NCBI GenBank assembly: GCA_020631735.1 | Contig: CM036221.1 | Span: 17,031,381-17,095,380 of the forward strand | Reading direction: 5' to 3' | DNA length: 64,000 nucleotides | Source of the DNA: Saccharum officinarum | Lineage: Eukaryota; Streptophyta; Magnoliopsida; Poales; Poaceae | Shown: positions 1-9,440 of the stretch, in pieces | Layout of the letters: each line of letters opens with the position of its first letter | Position numbering within the stretch: the first letter of the stretch is position 1 | The notes under the pieces: generated by a model | Told to the model about the DNA's origin: nothing | Database searches by the model: none | Seen by the model: only the letters and a program-made list of their open reading frames with translations | Position numbers and translations under genes: made by a program

Positions 1-111
1 TGCCCATCGGCGGAGGCCCTGGTGCAGCAGGCGGTCGCTGCCGCCTTCAAGAACAACAGCGGCATCGCCGCCGGCCTCATCCGCCTGCACTTCCATGACT
101 GCTTCGTCAGG
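1..111 (+). CDS. Class III peroxidase, upstream exon (partial)
   Basis: Frame 1 from the first base encodes the mature N-terminal part of a secreted plant (class III) haem peroxidase, which uses H2O2 to oxidise phenolics in the cell wall or vacuole. The window opens at the first conserved Cys (CPSAEALV). The exon ends with the distal haem pocket [12 protein letters not shown], including the catalytic Arg and distal His. The signal peptide and start codon lie to the left of the window. The exon ends at AGG|GTACGT, a good splice donor in phase 0 at the position between HDCFVR and GCDGS where class III peroxidases often carry an intron. The reading continues in the exon at 4302. Subfamily and substrate cannot be told from this. 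Confidence 0.93.
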
Positions 112-374
112 GTACGTGCTGCGTGCTTCCTTTTCGTCTTCTCTTCTGCATGCATTTCCATTTCCACTGCCTGTTTGCCCAGCGGCTATATTGGCTGAAC
201 GTCTGGTTTGTGCTCCCTGCTGAGATCGATAGGATTTCTTTGTATGCATCATGTACCTGTGTGTGTTTCACAGCTATTAATTTTTGCATAGTTCCTTTCA
301 AAAAAAATTACATAGTTCAGACTCACACATGGATGTTTATTATTCAATGTTTTTCGTGAGACGAAACCAGGCAC

Positions 375-655
375 GGTACATATTGCTAACCGGCTGGTCA
401 AGTGCTCCAGTTGGCACCCTCGTGGCCTGAGTTTGAACCCATACAAAGGCGAATTTACAACGCCAGAGGTGAAAAAACCCCCTCACCTACCCTGCGTAAG
501 CATAGATTTGTGGGCACCGGCCCACTCATAGGGTTATAGGCCCTGTATGCAGGTGGAGTAACGGGGTTTGGGGGTCTTCTCGACCTGCGTGAGAGATCTC
601 TACCTTAAGCCGAAAATCCCGGTGGCTATCTAGCCACCGCCGGTCGATTTTTTTT
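375..655 (+). mobile_element. tRNA-derived SINE-like element
   Basis: A pol III box A match, TGGTCAAGTGC (395-405), is followed 24 bp later by a box B match, AGTTTGAACCC (430-440). That is the internal promoter spacing of a tRNA-derived SINE. The downstream body (GCGAATTT, then AGGTGAAAAAACCCCCTCACC) resembles Poaceae SINE bodies as I remember them. The 3' boundary is guessed at the T-rich tract near 650. I could not identify a target-site duplication, so both ends are approximate. Confidence 0.5.
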
Positions 656-1229
656 AGAAGTAGTAATGGTGAAGTTTGTAAAGTTGTTATCATATGAGAA
701 ATATCACCTGTCATCAAAAATAAACCTGTGGTGCTATTTCCACATCACCGGTCCAAACAACTTTGGAATATTAGTCGCTCTCTTTCTGTCATGAAATTAA
801 ATGAGACATCCAAACATTTTCAAAATTTGTCTGAAATTGTACAGTATGGAGTATTATTAGGTGAAATAACTTCTCAATTCAGTTAAAAAGGCATCATTCG
901 CATTTACACTTACCATGTTACTCTCTGTTAGTATTACCATTCCCATATATGGTACATAATATCTCCCGATGATTAAAAGAGAGTTATGCGTCTGCTTTGT
1001 CCGTATATCTTAAAATTCCTAGCTAGGATACTTTTTATTTCGGGACTGAAGGGCTATGAAAGTTCTAAAAACATACAGTAGTAGTACTTTTTTTATATAT
1101 TTTTTTACATGGCATGTTTTCCTACAATCCACCGTTTTACTATTTTACATAGAGGTACTACTCGTGCTGATTTGACAGATTCAACAAGCACAGATAATCG
1201 ATGGATTAATTAAATGAGAATAACGAATA

Positions 1230-1490
1230 CTTCCTCGGTCCTCGAAAAAGTTCATTATAAAAGTCATGTTGGTAAAACTTTTTTAACTTTAACTAGATTT
1301 ATAGAAAATACGTGCAACATTTATATCTCTAAATAAATTTATTATGAAAATATATTACACGATGTACCTAATGTTACTAATTATGTACCCTAAATATTAA
1401 TATTTTGTTAAATATATTTAATTAAAATTAAAAATTATTGGCTTTTTAAAAAGCAGAATGACTCCTTTTAAGAACAGAGGACAGAGGAAG
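1230..1490. mobile_element. Stowaway-like MITE
   Basis: The terminal inverted repeats are CTTCCTCGGTCC at the left and GGACAGAGGAAG at the right, each flanked by a TA dinucleotide (1228-1229 and 1491-1492). This matches the Tc1/mariner-related Stowaway pattern (CTCCCTCCGT ends, TA target duplication). The interior is AT-rich and shares, in opposite orientation, the ATTAAATATATTT-type core of the element at 2078. Confidence 0.8.
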
Positions 1491-1509
1491 TACAGATCTA
1501 GCGAGAATT

Positions 1510-1750
1510 GGCTTGTTTAGTTGCCCATGCAACCCAAAAAAGTTTGCACAGTACCTATCACATCGAATCTTGCGGCACATGCATGGAGTACTAAATGTAG
1601 ACGAAAGAAAAAACTAATTACACAGTTTAGTTGTAAATCACGAGACAAATCTTTTGAGCCTAATTAGTCCATGATTAGACACAAATTATCAAATAAAACG
1701 AAAAGTGCTACAGTAGCCGAACCCAAACTTTTTACCAACTAAACAACCCC
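1510..1750. mobile_element. Tourist-like MITE (TTGTTTAGTT ends)
   Basis: It starts GGCTTGTTTAGTTGCC and ends AACTAAACAACCCC. The interior phrases GCATGGAGTACTAAATGTAGACG, AATCTTTTGAGCCTAATTAG and GTGCTACAGTAGCC are characteristic of a very common grass MITE family. The terminal repeats are slightly decayed and I see no clean target duplication. Confidence 0.75.
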
Positions 1751-1908
1751 GCGTTTACTAGTGCGAGCCAACTGTCACGTACGAGTCTTTCTTGTGAACA
1801 CGAGCACAAGGACAGATGACCTTTATTTAGTTGTTGCCGGTCGACATGCATGTGTCTACGGTATGGCAACGATGACACAAGCCGACAAGGACAGATGACC
1901 TTGACGAT

Positions 1909-1989
1909 ATGCATGGCTACCACTGCACATATGCATCCCCTGGTAAATATGCATGGCTACCACTGCACATATGATCCCCCTTGGTAAAT
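1909..1989. repeat. 40 bp tandem duplication
   Basis: Two head-to-tail copies (1909-1948 and 1949-1989) both read ATGCATGGCTACCACTGCAC, then CATATG, and end GGTAAAT. They differ by a small indel. No function is evident. Confidence 0.8.
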
Positions 1990-2077
1990 AAATGTGTGTA
2001 GCCGGCAGGAAAATGCAGGTCCGATCCACATCGATCTCTAACCACTCTTTGAACGACAAAGTAAAAAATGACTAATA

Positions 2078-2325
2078 CTCCCTCCGTAAAAAAAATCATT
2101 CTCGCTTTTCAAAATATCAATAACTTTTAACTTTGATCAAATATATTTAATAAAATATTAATATTTATGGTACATAGTTAGTATCATTAGATAGATCGTT
2201 GAATGTACTTTCATCATAAATTTATTTAGAGATATAAATATTGCACATATTTTCTACAAATCTAATTAAAGTTGAGAAAGTTTGACGAGCACAATTTCTA
2301 TAGTGACTCTTTTTCTAGGACGGAG
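2078..2325. mobile_element. Stowaway-like MITE
   Basis: It begins CTCCCTCCGT after TA (2076-2077) and ends GGACGGAG followed by TA (2326-2327). The AT-rich interior is related to the element at 1230-1490. The right end has lost part of the usual GGGAG repeat. Confidence 0.75.
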
Positions 2326-2412
2326 TAGTATGCATGTGGACAAACGCAACTACCTAGTTATGGTCATGTGCAGTTTAGACGGACGACCATGCACATATAG
2401 TACCACCATTTA

Positions 2413-2754
2413 GGCGGTGTTTAGTTTCTCTCCAGAAATTTTTCACCTCGTCATATTAGATGTTTGGACATATGCATGGAGTATTAAATATAGACGAAAA
2501 AATAACTAATTACACAGATTATGATAAATTTGCGAGACAAATTTTTTAAACATAATTAATCCATGATTTGACAATATCATGCTACAGTAAACATGTGTTA
2601 ATGACGGATTAATTAGGCTTAATAAATTTGTCTCGCAGTTTCCAGACGAGTTATGTAATTAGTTTTTTATTAGTATCTGAATACCCCTTTCGATATCCTA
2701 TGAAACATCTGATGTGACACCCTAAAATTTTTCGTCCCGGAAACTAAACACCCC
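2413..2754. mobile_element. Foldback Tourist-like MITE with TTA duplication
   Basis: The left end GGCGGTGTTTAGTTTC and right end GAAACTAAACACCCC are inverted repeats flanked by TTA (2410-2412 and 2755-2757), the target duplication of PIF/Harbinger-derived MITEs. The element is nearly palindromic through its length. For example, AATTACACAGATTATGATAAATTTGCGAGACAA in the left arm returns as its complement in the right arm. Confidence 0.78.
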
Positions 2755-3340
2755 TTAGGAAAGCGATGAACGAAACAGACAGCAATACCATTTTTGCAGT
2801 CTTTCAAAAAATAAGGGGGACATGTATCAGTTTTAGCACGCATGGGAGTAGGTTTTGCTTGGCAATAGTTATTGAACTGTTGGTGAAGCACTCCATGTCT
2901 ACGTCATGAGCTATCATCATTCAGATGGCTGAACATCTTTCAGACAACAAGCAACGTCTGTTCTTTTTGTTATAAAAAACAAATAAATTTATGATACGTG
3001 TACGGAGTATTAAATGTAGATGAAATCAAAAACTAATTATGCAGATCGGATGTACAACTGCCGTCGAATAGCGGTTGCCGACTGCCCAACAACAACTGTA
3101 CTTGTTGCACACATGTACTCCTATCTCGGTGGCTGTACAGTACTTGTTGCTGGTCCCAAACCTCCCACCCAGGCAGACATAGGAGTATGTACATGTATGG
3201 CAAGGACAAAGATAGAGATAGATGACCTTGACCTTGACTTGTGGGCTCGTGGCTGGCAAGCAATTACTGCACTGCACTGCAGATCGATGTAGACAGTCCT
3301 AAATGCGCAGCTAGATTGGAAAAGCATGTCAGATCCACAG

Positions 3341-3585
3341 CTAGTCCCTCCCTCCCTGACGAAGTTACGGGAACTTTGTAAACTTTAACTAGATTTATAA
3401 AAAATACATATAATATTTATATCTTTAAATAAATTTATTATAAAAGTATATTCAACTATCTATTTAATGATATTAATTATATATTATAAATATTATTATT
3501 TTTATATATAATTAGTTAAAGTTTTAAAAAAATTAAACTTTTAAAAAAAATAACTTCTATTTTGTAATAGAGATAGTACTCCTCT
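3341..3585. mobile_element. Degraded Stowaway-like element
   Basis: CCCTCCCTCCCTGACGAAG near 3345 is followed by the same AT-rich interior seen at 1230 and 2078 (AACTTTAACTAGATTTATA, TATATCTTTAAATAAATTTATTA). The right end near 3580 is badly worn (GAGATAGTA). The boundaries are approximate. Confidence 0.5.
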
Positions 3586-3878
3586 TGGACAGTTGGCAAA
3601 GATAGGCATAACTCTCGGTAAGGGCTTGATTGGATGCAAATGTATTGAATTTAATTCAAATGTGTTGAAGTAGATTAGAATAGAATTTAGTTTACTTCCA
3701 CCCTAATATATTTCACATATAGATTAAGATGAATACATGTCCATTAGCCCTCAAGATGACCAGTTGGGATCACTAGACCATGGACCAACGACCATGCCAC
3801 ATGCATGCACACCAAATAGTCCATCGCCGACTACTGCAGTATTTTTTTTTTTATTATTATAAGGGGTCTTCTCACCTA

Positions 3879-4119
3879 GGCCTTGTTTAGATTGAGGCAA
3901 GAAGTTGAAATTTTTTCACTCTCTCCATCACATCAATCTTTGCATGCATGCATGAAGCATTAAATATAGGTAAAAAAATAACTAATTGTACTGTTTAGTT
4001 ATAAATTATGGGACGAATCTTTTGAGCCTAGTTAGTCCATGATTAAACACTAATTATCAAATACAAACGAAAATGCTACCGTTAGAAAAATTCTAACTTT
4101 TCACAGTCAAAACAAGCCC
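3879..4119. mobile_element. Tourist-like MITE (GGCCTTGTTTAG ends)
   Basis: It begins GGCCTTGTTTAG and ends AAACAAGCCC, flanked by CTA on both sides (3876-3878 and 4120-4122). The interior is homologous to the element at 1510-1750 (AATCTTTTGAGCCTAGTTAGT). It lies 180 bp upstream of the splice acceptor of the peroxidase intron. Confidence 0.8.
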
Positions 4120-4301
4120 CTAGCTAGAACTACCAGCATGAATAGTCTTACATGCAATTTACAGAGATGAAATAATTCAGATCATGCATACATGTGTGAA
4201 AGAAAGTAAAATATCACGGCGGATGAATTACACGCACGTACGCACGCGCATCATGCATGCTCAACCAACGCAATATCGTGACGGATGACGCATGCATGCA
4301 G

Positions 4302-5159
4302 GGCTGCGACGGCTCGGTGCTGATCGACTCGACGGCGAACAACACGGCGGAGAAGGACGCGGTCCCGAACAACCCGAGCCTGCGTGGCTTCGAGGTCATC
4401 GACGCGGCCAAGACGGCGATCGAGGCGCGGTGCCCCAAGACGGTCTCCTGCGCCGACATCCTGGCGTTCGCGGCGCGGGACAGCGTCGCGCTGTCGGGGA
4501 ACCTGACGTACAAGGTCCCCGCGGGGCGGCGCGACGGGCGGGTGTCCAGGGACACGGACGCCAACAGCAACCTCCCCTCGCCGCTCTCCAGCGCCGCCGA
4601 GCTCGTGGGCAACTTCACGCGCAAGAACCTCACCGCCGAGGACATGGTGGTGCTCTCCGGCGCGCACACCGTCGGCCGCTCCCACTGCTCCTCCTTCACC
4701 AACCGCCTCTACGGCTTCAGCAACGCCAGCGACGTCGACCCGGCCATCAGCTCCGCCTACGCCTTCCTGCTCAGGAGCATCTGCCCCTCCAACACCAGCC
4801 GGTTCTTCCCCAACACCCACCACGGACATGGACCTCATCACGCCCGCGGTGCTCGACAACAAGTACTACGTCGGGCTCACCAACAACCTCGGCCTCTTCA
4901 CGTCGGACCAGGCGCTGCTCACCAACGCCACGCTCAAGAAGTCCGTCGATGAGTTCGTCAAGAGCGACAGCAAGTGGAAGAGCAAGTTCGCCAAGTCCAT
5001 GGTCAAGATGGGCAACATCGAGGTGCTCACGGGAACGCAGGGGAGATCAGGCTCAACTGCAGGGTCATCAACAACGGCAGGAGCAACAACGCTGGATTCG
5101 AGCTTCGCATGACAACCGGCTCTGCCCAGGAGGAATTAGCCGACACTGCAGCCAACTAG
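4302..5159 (+). CDS. Class III peroxidase, last exon, two frameshifts
   Basis: The exon continues in phase 0 from the acceptor at 4301. It starts GCDGSVLID (calcium-binding loop after the distal His), then has [13 protein letters not shown], the substrate-channel segment and [15 protein letters not shown] with the proximal haem-ligand His (4650-4690). Near 4815-4822 one extra C (CACCCACCAC) shifts the frame. The family sequence then resumes in the next frame from MDLITP (4828) through GNIEVLTG. Near 5041-5046 one G is missing, and the original frame returns with [10 protein letters not shown], the usual C-terminal motif with the last conserved Cys, ending at a stop at 5157-5159. As written, translation would stop early. 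The two compensating single-base errors, about 225 bp apart in otherwise well-conserved coding sequence, could be sequencing errors or a recent pseudogene. All haem-pocket residues are present and there is no further intron in this exon. Confidence 0.9.
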
Positions 5160-5291
5160 CAGGTAGTAGCAGCTATCTGTAGAGGATCTAGTGATCTTCT
5201 ACTACTGTCTGCATAGCCACGGTGACGATGTTCTTCAGTATTGCGATGAGCTCTACCATGTCAGCTACTGCTCTTGACGTGCCGGAAATGA

Positions 5292-5297
5292 AATAAA
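5292..5297 (+). terminator. Likely polyadenylation signal of the peroxidase
   Basis: AATAAA lies 133 bp after the peroxidase stop codon in a T/A-rich stretch, a normal distance for a plant 3' UTR. No transcript evidence is available. Confidence 0.5.
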
Positions 5298-5299
5298 TA

Positions 5300-6279
5300 T
5301 CTTCTGATCTGAACATATAAATTAAAAACATGGGCAAGGTTTGTTCCTATTTCTGTTTGTATGATTTTGGATTACCTGTGTGTAACTACTACCTCCATTT
5401 CAAATTAGCACCTCAAGAATGAGCCACAATGCGTACACCTCAAGAAAACTAATTAGCTATGAATGCCAACACTAGCGTTGAGTTGGAAATTAATTAGAGC
5501 CTTAATAGCCACATTCCACCACGAGCAAGTGGCTAGGCTCCACCATAAAGAAAAAAATGCTAATAAGTTCGTTGTACATGGTGTGTTCAAATGGAGCCTG
5601 TAAATGAATTCTCCATCCAGCAAGGCGTGTAAGGAAAAGATGTTTCAATATCTGCGTGCTGCCCAGCGATCACACCGAGAAATTTTGAAATGTAACCCGT
5701 TATTCGCGCGCCTCTTGTAATATGACCCGCAATTCGCGTGCCTTTGAAAATATGACCCATGTCATGCGAATTGTTTTGAATTTAGTCTTTTCGGGGTTTC
5801 CTCCATTTCAGCAATTCCAGGGTTGTTTTGTATTATTTGGGGCATGGAAAAATACATTATTGCCCCTCCCTCATTCTAGGTAGCCAGGATGCGGACTCAG
5901 ATTCAGTAGTAGTCGACGCCGCACCCCTCGCCGAACCGGACGCCGCCCTGTGGGCGCCAGCTCGGCCCCTGCAGCTTGCCGTTCGGAGCGCGGCGTCGTA
6001 CAGGAGCGCGCCCGACCGACTCGAGCAGATCGACGGCGCGCCGCAGCACCGGGATGAAGAAGCTCCACGTGCGTGAGCAGCTGCGACACGGGACTCCGCC
6101 TCGGACGTTGTTGTAGAACCGGACTTGGAGATGTGGTTGAGCGCCATCATCGGTCTTGCCTACGCCGCCGGCGCCCGGAGGCCGGAGCAGAGGAGGTCCT
6201 CCAGCGCGTCGGGTCACAGAGCAGAGAGGAGGTGGCGCCTGCAGCGTGCTTAGGGCAGCGTCGACTCGCACGTGCAGCG
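5300..6279. other. Region downstream of the peroxidase, no recognised gene
   Basis: Positions 5300-5680 are low complexity without genes. Positions 5686-5770 hold three imperfect copies of a roughly 30 bp phrase (GTAACCCGTTATTCGCGCGCC, then ATATGACCCGCAATTCGCGTG, then ATATGACCCATGTCATGCGA). Positions 5900-6279 are abruptly GC-rich with open but mutually shifted frames on the minus strand. It looks like a decayed coding exon that I cannot assign to a family. The contig ends here. Confidence 0.4.
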
Positions 6280-6379
6280 NNNNNNNNNNNNNNNNNNNNN
6301 NNNNNNNNNNNNNNNNNNNNNNNNNNNNNNNNNNNNNNNNNNNNNNNNNNNNNNNNNNNNNNNNNNNNNNNNNNNNNNN
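6280..6379. other. Assembly gap (100 N)
   Basis: There are exactly 100 N, the conventional placeholder for a scaffold gap of unknown size. Sequence composition changes abruptly across it (GC-rich to AT-rich), so the two sides need not be close in the genome. Confidence 0.99.
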
Positions 6380-7678
6380 AACTTAAATGGCCCATTATTA
6401 AAATTATGTTTAAATAATCCCACATTAAATATTAAACTTCAATTTCTCCAACTAAATTTTCCGTTGGTTCCAACTTAATTGGAGAAAAAAATTTAAAATT
6501 ATGGCAAGAATAATATATTACACTTAGGCAATAAAACTTATTTATATATACTTATGAAAATGCTTAAAAGAATCCACTTAATAATTAAACTTAGTATTAG
6601 CTTTAATTATAACTTAAACACTGACATATATATGTATATATTTAAAATAAACAACTCTTTGATTAAATTTTCCCGTTGGTTCCAATCTAACCAGAGAATG
6701 AATCTTAATTTGCTAGGGTATTAACTTATAAATATTTGCTAATGCTAATAATCTTAAAACAGTGTAGCTTAAATAAAAAATAACTTATTGGAAATTGCAC
6801 TAATGAAATAAATATAAACTTATTTTGGCCCAACTTAGCTTTTAGCACATCTTAGCATAGCTAGCAGCCATGCAGGCCAATTACCAGCCAACCTGGGCCT
6901 GGGCCGGTGAAGCCCGCTTTGGGCCATTTCTCCACCACCGGCCCAGCTAAGGCTGAGATCGATCCAAGCCATCTAGATGAATTCGACGGCGGCCTCACAC
7001 ATCGGAGGAACAAAACAAGAGAGCACTGACTGCTCCCCCAAACCCTAGCCACTTTCCTTCTTCTCCCATCTTGTTTTCTCAGATGGGCATAGCCGCCACA
7101 TGGGCGCCGCACTGGCCAAGAGGCCATCGCCGTAGAGAGCTTCGCCGGAGCTCGCGTACGACTGCGCGTGACACTGTCGAATGGCCTCCCGGCCGGCTCC
7201 CTTTTGGGTGAAGATCGTGTGCGCATAGACCAAAGAATAGGGCAGCGGCACGGCTTCTTATTGATGTGCCAGTGGTGATCTGCTCGCCGGCGCCTTGGGG
7301 CAGAGACCGCATGCGCGCACAGTAGGGCGGCGGCGCAACTCCCTTTTGTGGCCGTCGACGAACTCGCGAAGGAGCCCGACCACGCCATCTTAGTTCTTAA
7401 GGTAAGTGAAAAGCATCTTACTCATCTTATTGTTGGGGGATTGTGAATGGATTTGGGGAATTTGCATTTCTAGGGTTTGGATTTGGTAAAAAAAACCCGA
7501 GCTTAGTGTTGAAATTGATTCGATTCCCCTCCTTCTCAGTGCTTAACCGAAACCGTATCTTCTGGTTTGGCTTAAAGAACTTTGAAACGGACAAATCCGA
7601 GGCAAATTAGATCTTAACCAAACATTAGTTAGGTCTTAGGGTTCAAGAATTAGGCTAAGCGACTTCTCTGATACCAAC
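6380..7678 (-). mobile_element. Internal remnant of an LTR retrotransposon
   Basis: This lies directly inside the LTR at 7679 and its primer-binding site, so by position it is the 5' internal region of a minus-strand element. Positions 6380-6850 are AT-rich and contain an imperfect repeat around TTTTCC(C)GTTGGTTCCAA (6444-6483 and 6654-6697). Positions 6861-7388 are GC-rich with a 175-codon minus-strand frame that resembles no retroviral domain I know. Read on the plus strand, the sequence near 7385 would make a good donor (AAG|GTAAGT), so a captured host exon is possible. No gag or pol motif is visible. Confidence 0.45.
7666..7676 (-). other. Primer-binding site (initiator Met tRNA)
   Basis: On the minus strand this reads TGGTATCAGAG, the standard plant primer-binding site complementary to the initiator Met tRNA 3' end. 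It is two bases inside the LTR end at 7679. This fixes the orientation of the element as minus. Confidence 0.8.
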
Positions 7679-8149
7679 TGTTAGAGCTTATACTTAGATA
7701 GGATCTTAATTAACCAAATTACAGGAACACCTAAACCAAAATTAGCACTTAATTAGGACTTAATCAATCTTACCCGATTGAAGATGCACCTAGGGCCAGG
7801 AGGACTTTCACCTGCTTGATGCAGGTGCATTGCCGTAAGATGTAGAGTCGCGGTTCTGGGAGTTGTCGTCGTAGTGGCAGAGGTGGAGGACGCCGGCACA
7901 GGGATGGCCGGCAGTCGGACATCAGTCTTCAGATCCACTCCCGAGCCACCTCAATCGGCTAGTGTTAGATATTCCCCTTGATAGGCTTAGAGAGAAGGAT
8001 GGGATCCATCTCTTTTTTTGTGTGCTTAGGGTGGTCTGGGACCAGGCCGTTATGAACTCTAACGTGCCCCCGATCTGGGCATGCATGGTTATGACCATTA
8101 GGCCCTTAAGACTCGGTCAGAGTTGATCAAGCCAAGATCAACTCCAACA
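7679..8149 (-). mobile_element. Long terminal repeat (471 bp), probably Ty1/copia type
   Basis: In element orientation it starts TGTTGGAGTTGATC and ends AGCTCTAACA, so it has the TG...CA ends of an LTR, with a primer-binding site two bases beyond. The TGTTGGA start is common in plant copia elements, but the class is inference. The partner LTR is not in this contig; it would lie beyond the gap or has been lost. Confidence 0.65.
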
Positions 8150-8204
8150 CTTTGCGCACTCGTCTGCGCCAACCCGTGGCAATGATAATGAGCTAACTCT
8201 ATTT

Positions 8205-8839
8205 GTTAGATTTAATTGGACAAAACTGAACCTCGTTCAACTAAATTTCAAGGTTTGTCGTAAACGTCAGGTGCAATATATGATTAATCCTATATGGGTA
8301 ACTGAGTGGAAACTGACAGCTAATAAAATGGATGACTGTTTTGTACACCTGCTGTGAGGTTAAAATTGTAGAATACAACGCCCCCACTCTCTGCGCAATG
8401 AGTTATATGGCCTGAACCTCATCTAGGCCATGCGCCACATGAACGCGCATGGCCTGAACCTCATTCAACTAAATTTCAAGGTCTGTCATAAATGTTAGGG
8501 GCAGTGCCTCACCCTGTCTGGCATATGATGCTATCCTCGTTGGGCCACATCTATGCCACCTCATTGGGCCCATCACTGCATCCACACGTCCTCCATAGTC
8601 CATCCTATGCTCGCCTAGGCTTGCCACCCCTTCCAAGCCTGGACCCGCCATTGTATCCAGGCCACCCTCACTCGAGCAAGCGGCTACATTCACACTGCCT
8701 AGGGGGAGAGAGAGAGAGAGAGAGTGAGAGGCGTTGGGTGGGAAGAGATGAAGAAAGGCATGTGGAGATGGAGTGTGTGTGTGAGAGAGAGAGGTGTGGT
8801 GGGAAAGGCGGCACCATGAGATTTGTGAGGGTAGGCTTA
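8205..8839. repeat. Direct repeat related to 17880-18640
   Basis: From GTTAGATTTAATTGGAC onward this stretch matches 17887 onward. Shared phrases include AACCTCGTTCAACTAAATTT, AAATGGATGACT, a (GA)n tract and GAGATGAAGAAAGGCA. It shows that parts of the CACTA-related mosaic occur on both sides of the HD-ZIP array. No coding capacity is evident. Confidence 0.7.
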
Positions 8840-8967
8840 GGCTGCGTTCGGTTGACAGGGATTCATGCCCTGGAATCATTCCAGCCAGAATTGCTTGTGT
8901 AACTTACATAGCCAGTGCTCGCCAAGATTGATTCCTACCCAGAACCAGCCCTAACCGAACAAGCTGC
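8840..8967. mobile_element. Short MITE (GGCTGCGTTCGGTT ends)
   Basis: The left end GGCTGCGTTCGGTT and the right segment AACCGAACAAGCTG are inverted repeats. The paralogous stretch at 18630 reads GGCTTAAGGTTTCC without the insert, so the empty site is visible in the same window. The flanks support a 2-3 bp target duplication (TA or TTA/CTA). Confidence 0.75.
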
Positions 8968-9161
8968 TAAGGTTTCTTAAATGGGTCAGGTTTTCTTTTC
9001 TAGAGCACTAGCACAAACAAGGATTTCAGTGGGCATAAAGGATTTGCAGAGGCGGCCTGACCTGGCCTCTGCCATAAGATATGTGTAAATCAATGATTTA
9101 CATAGGTGGAGTGACAACCCCGTTACTAAAAAAATAGAATTTCTAGAGTCAGCATGGAAAG

Positions 9162-9432
9162 CAGAGGTGGAGCCAGGGGGCGCTAGCAGGGGTCGTGGCC
9201 CCCCCAAGCACAGTAGATTCATTTAAATAACTATATAAATCTTAGTATTTATATCACAAAAAATATCAATTTCACCCATTTTTTTTGTTAAAATATCATG
9301 ATTTTGGTTAGAAATAGTGTAAATTTTTTTGAAAAGTTGTTGAAACATTTAATTATATATATTTTATCACACTAAAAAATACGATCACATTTGTCCGGCC
9401 CCCCTTAATCAAAATCGCTAGCTTCGCCTCTG
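9162..9432. mobile_element. hAT-type MITE with perfect 8 bp target duplication
   Basis: The ends are CAGAGGTGGAGCCAGG and CTAGCTTCGCCTCTG, imperfect terminal inverted repeats. They are flanked on both sides by ATGGAAAG (9154-9161 and 9433-9440), the 8 bp duplication typical of hAT transposition. The element is 271 bp with an AT-rich centre and no coding capacity, so it is non-autonomous. Confidence 0.88.
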
Positions 9433-9440
9433 ATGGAAAG

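Larger units (their letters stand above)
112..4301 (+). other. Large peroxidase intron filled with small transposons
   Basis: The intron runs from the donor GTACGT at 112 to the acceptor TGCATGCAG ending at 4301, so it is 4,190 bp. Class III peroxidase introns are usually a few hundred bases. Most of the excess is explained by a SINE-like element (375-655), two good Stowaway-like MITEs and a worn one, three Tourist-like MITEs and a 40 bp tandem duplication, all listed separately. The stretches between them (about 660-1227, 2760-3340 and 3590-3878) are AT-rich and show no gene. The segment starting near 3629 (GGGCTTGATTGGATGC) may be half of a further MITE, but I could not find its other end. 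Confidence 0.85.

Noticed and set aside
4251..4862. 203-codon minus-strand frame over the peroxidase exon
   Set aside because: It is the reverse shadow of a GC-rich peroxidase exon whose plus-strand frame is clearly homologous to a known family.
5857..6271. Minus-strand frame starting MMALNHIS, with FYNNV in the next frame, considered as a glyoxalase-domain remnant
   Set aside because: Only two short matches in different frames; the remainder does not follow the family, so no function is assigned.
6861..7388. 175-codon minus-strand frame considered as a gag gene of the LTR element
   Set aside because: No zinc knuckle or gag motif; the plus-strand reading looks more exon-like near 7385. Left as unassigned retrotransposon interior.
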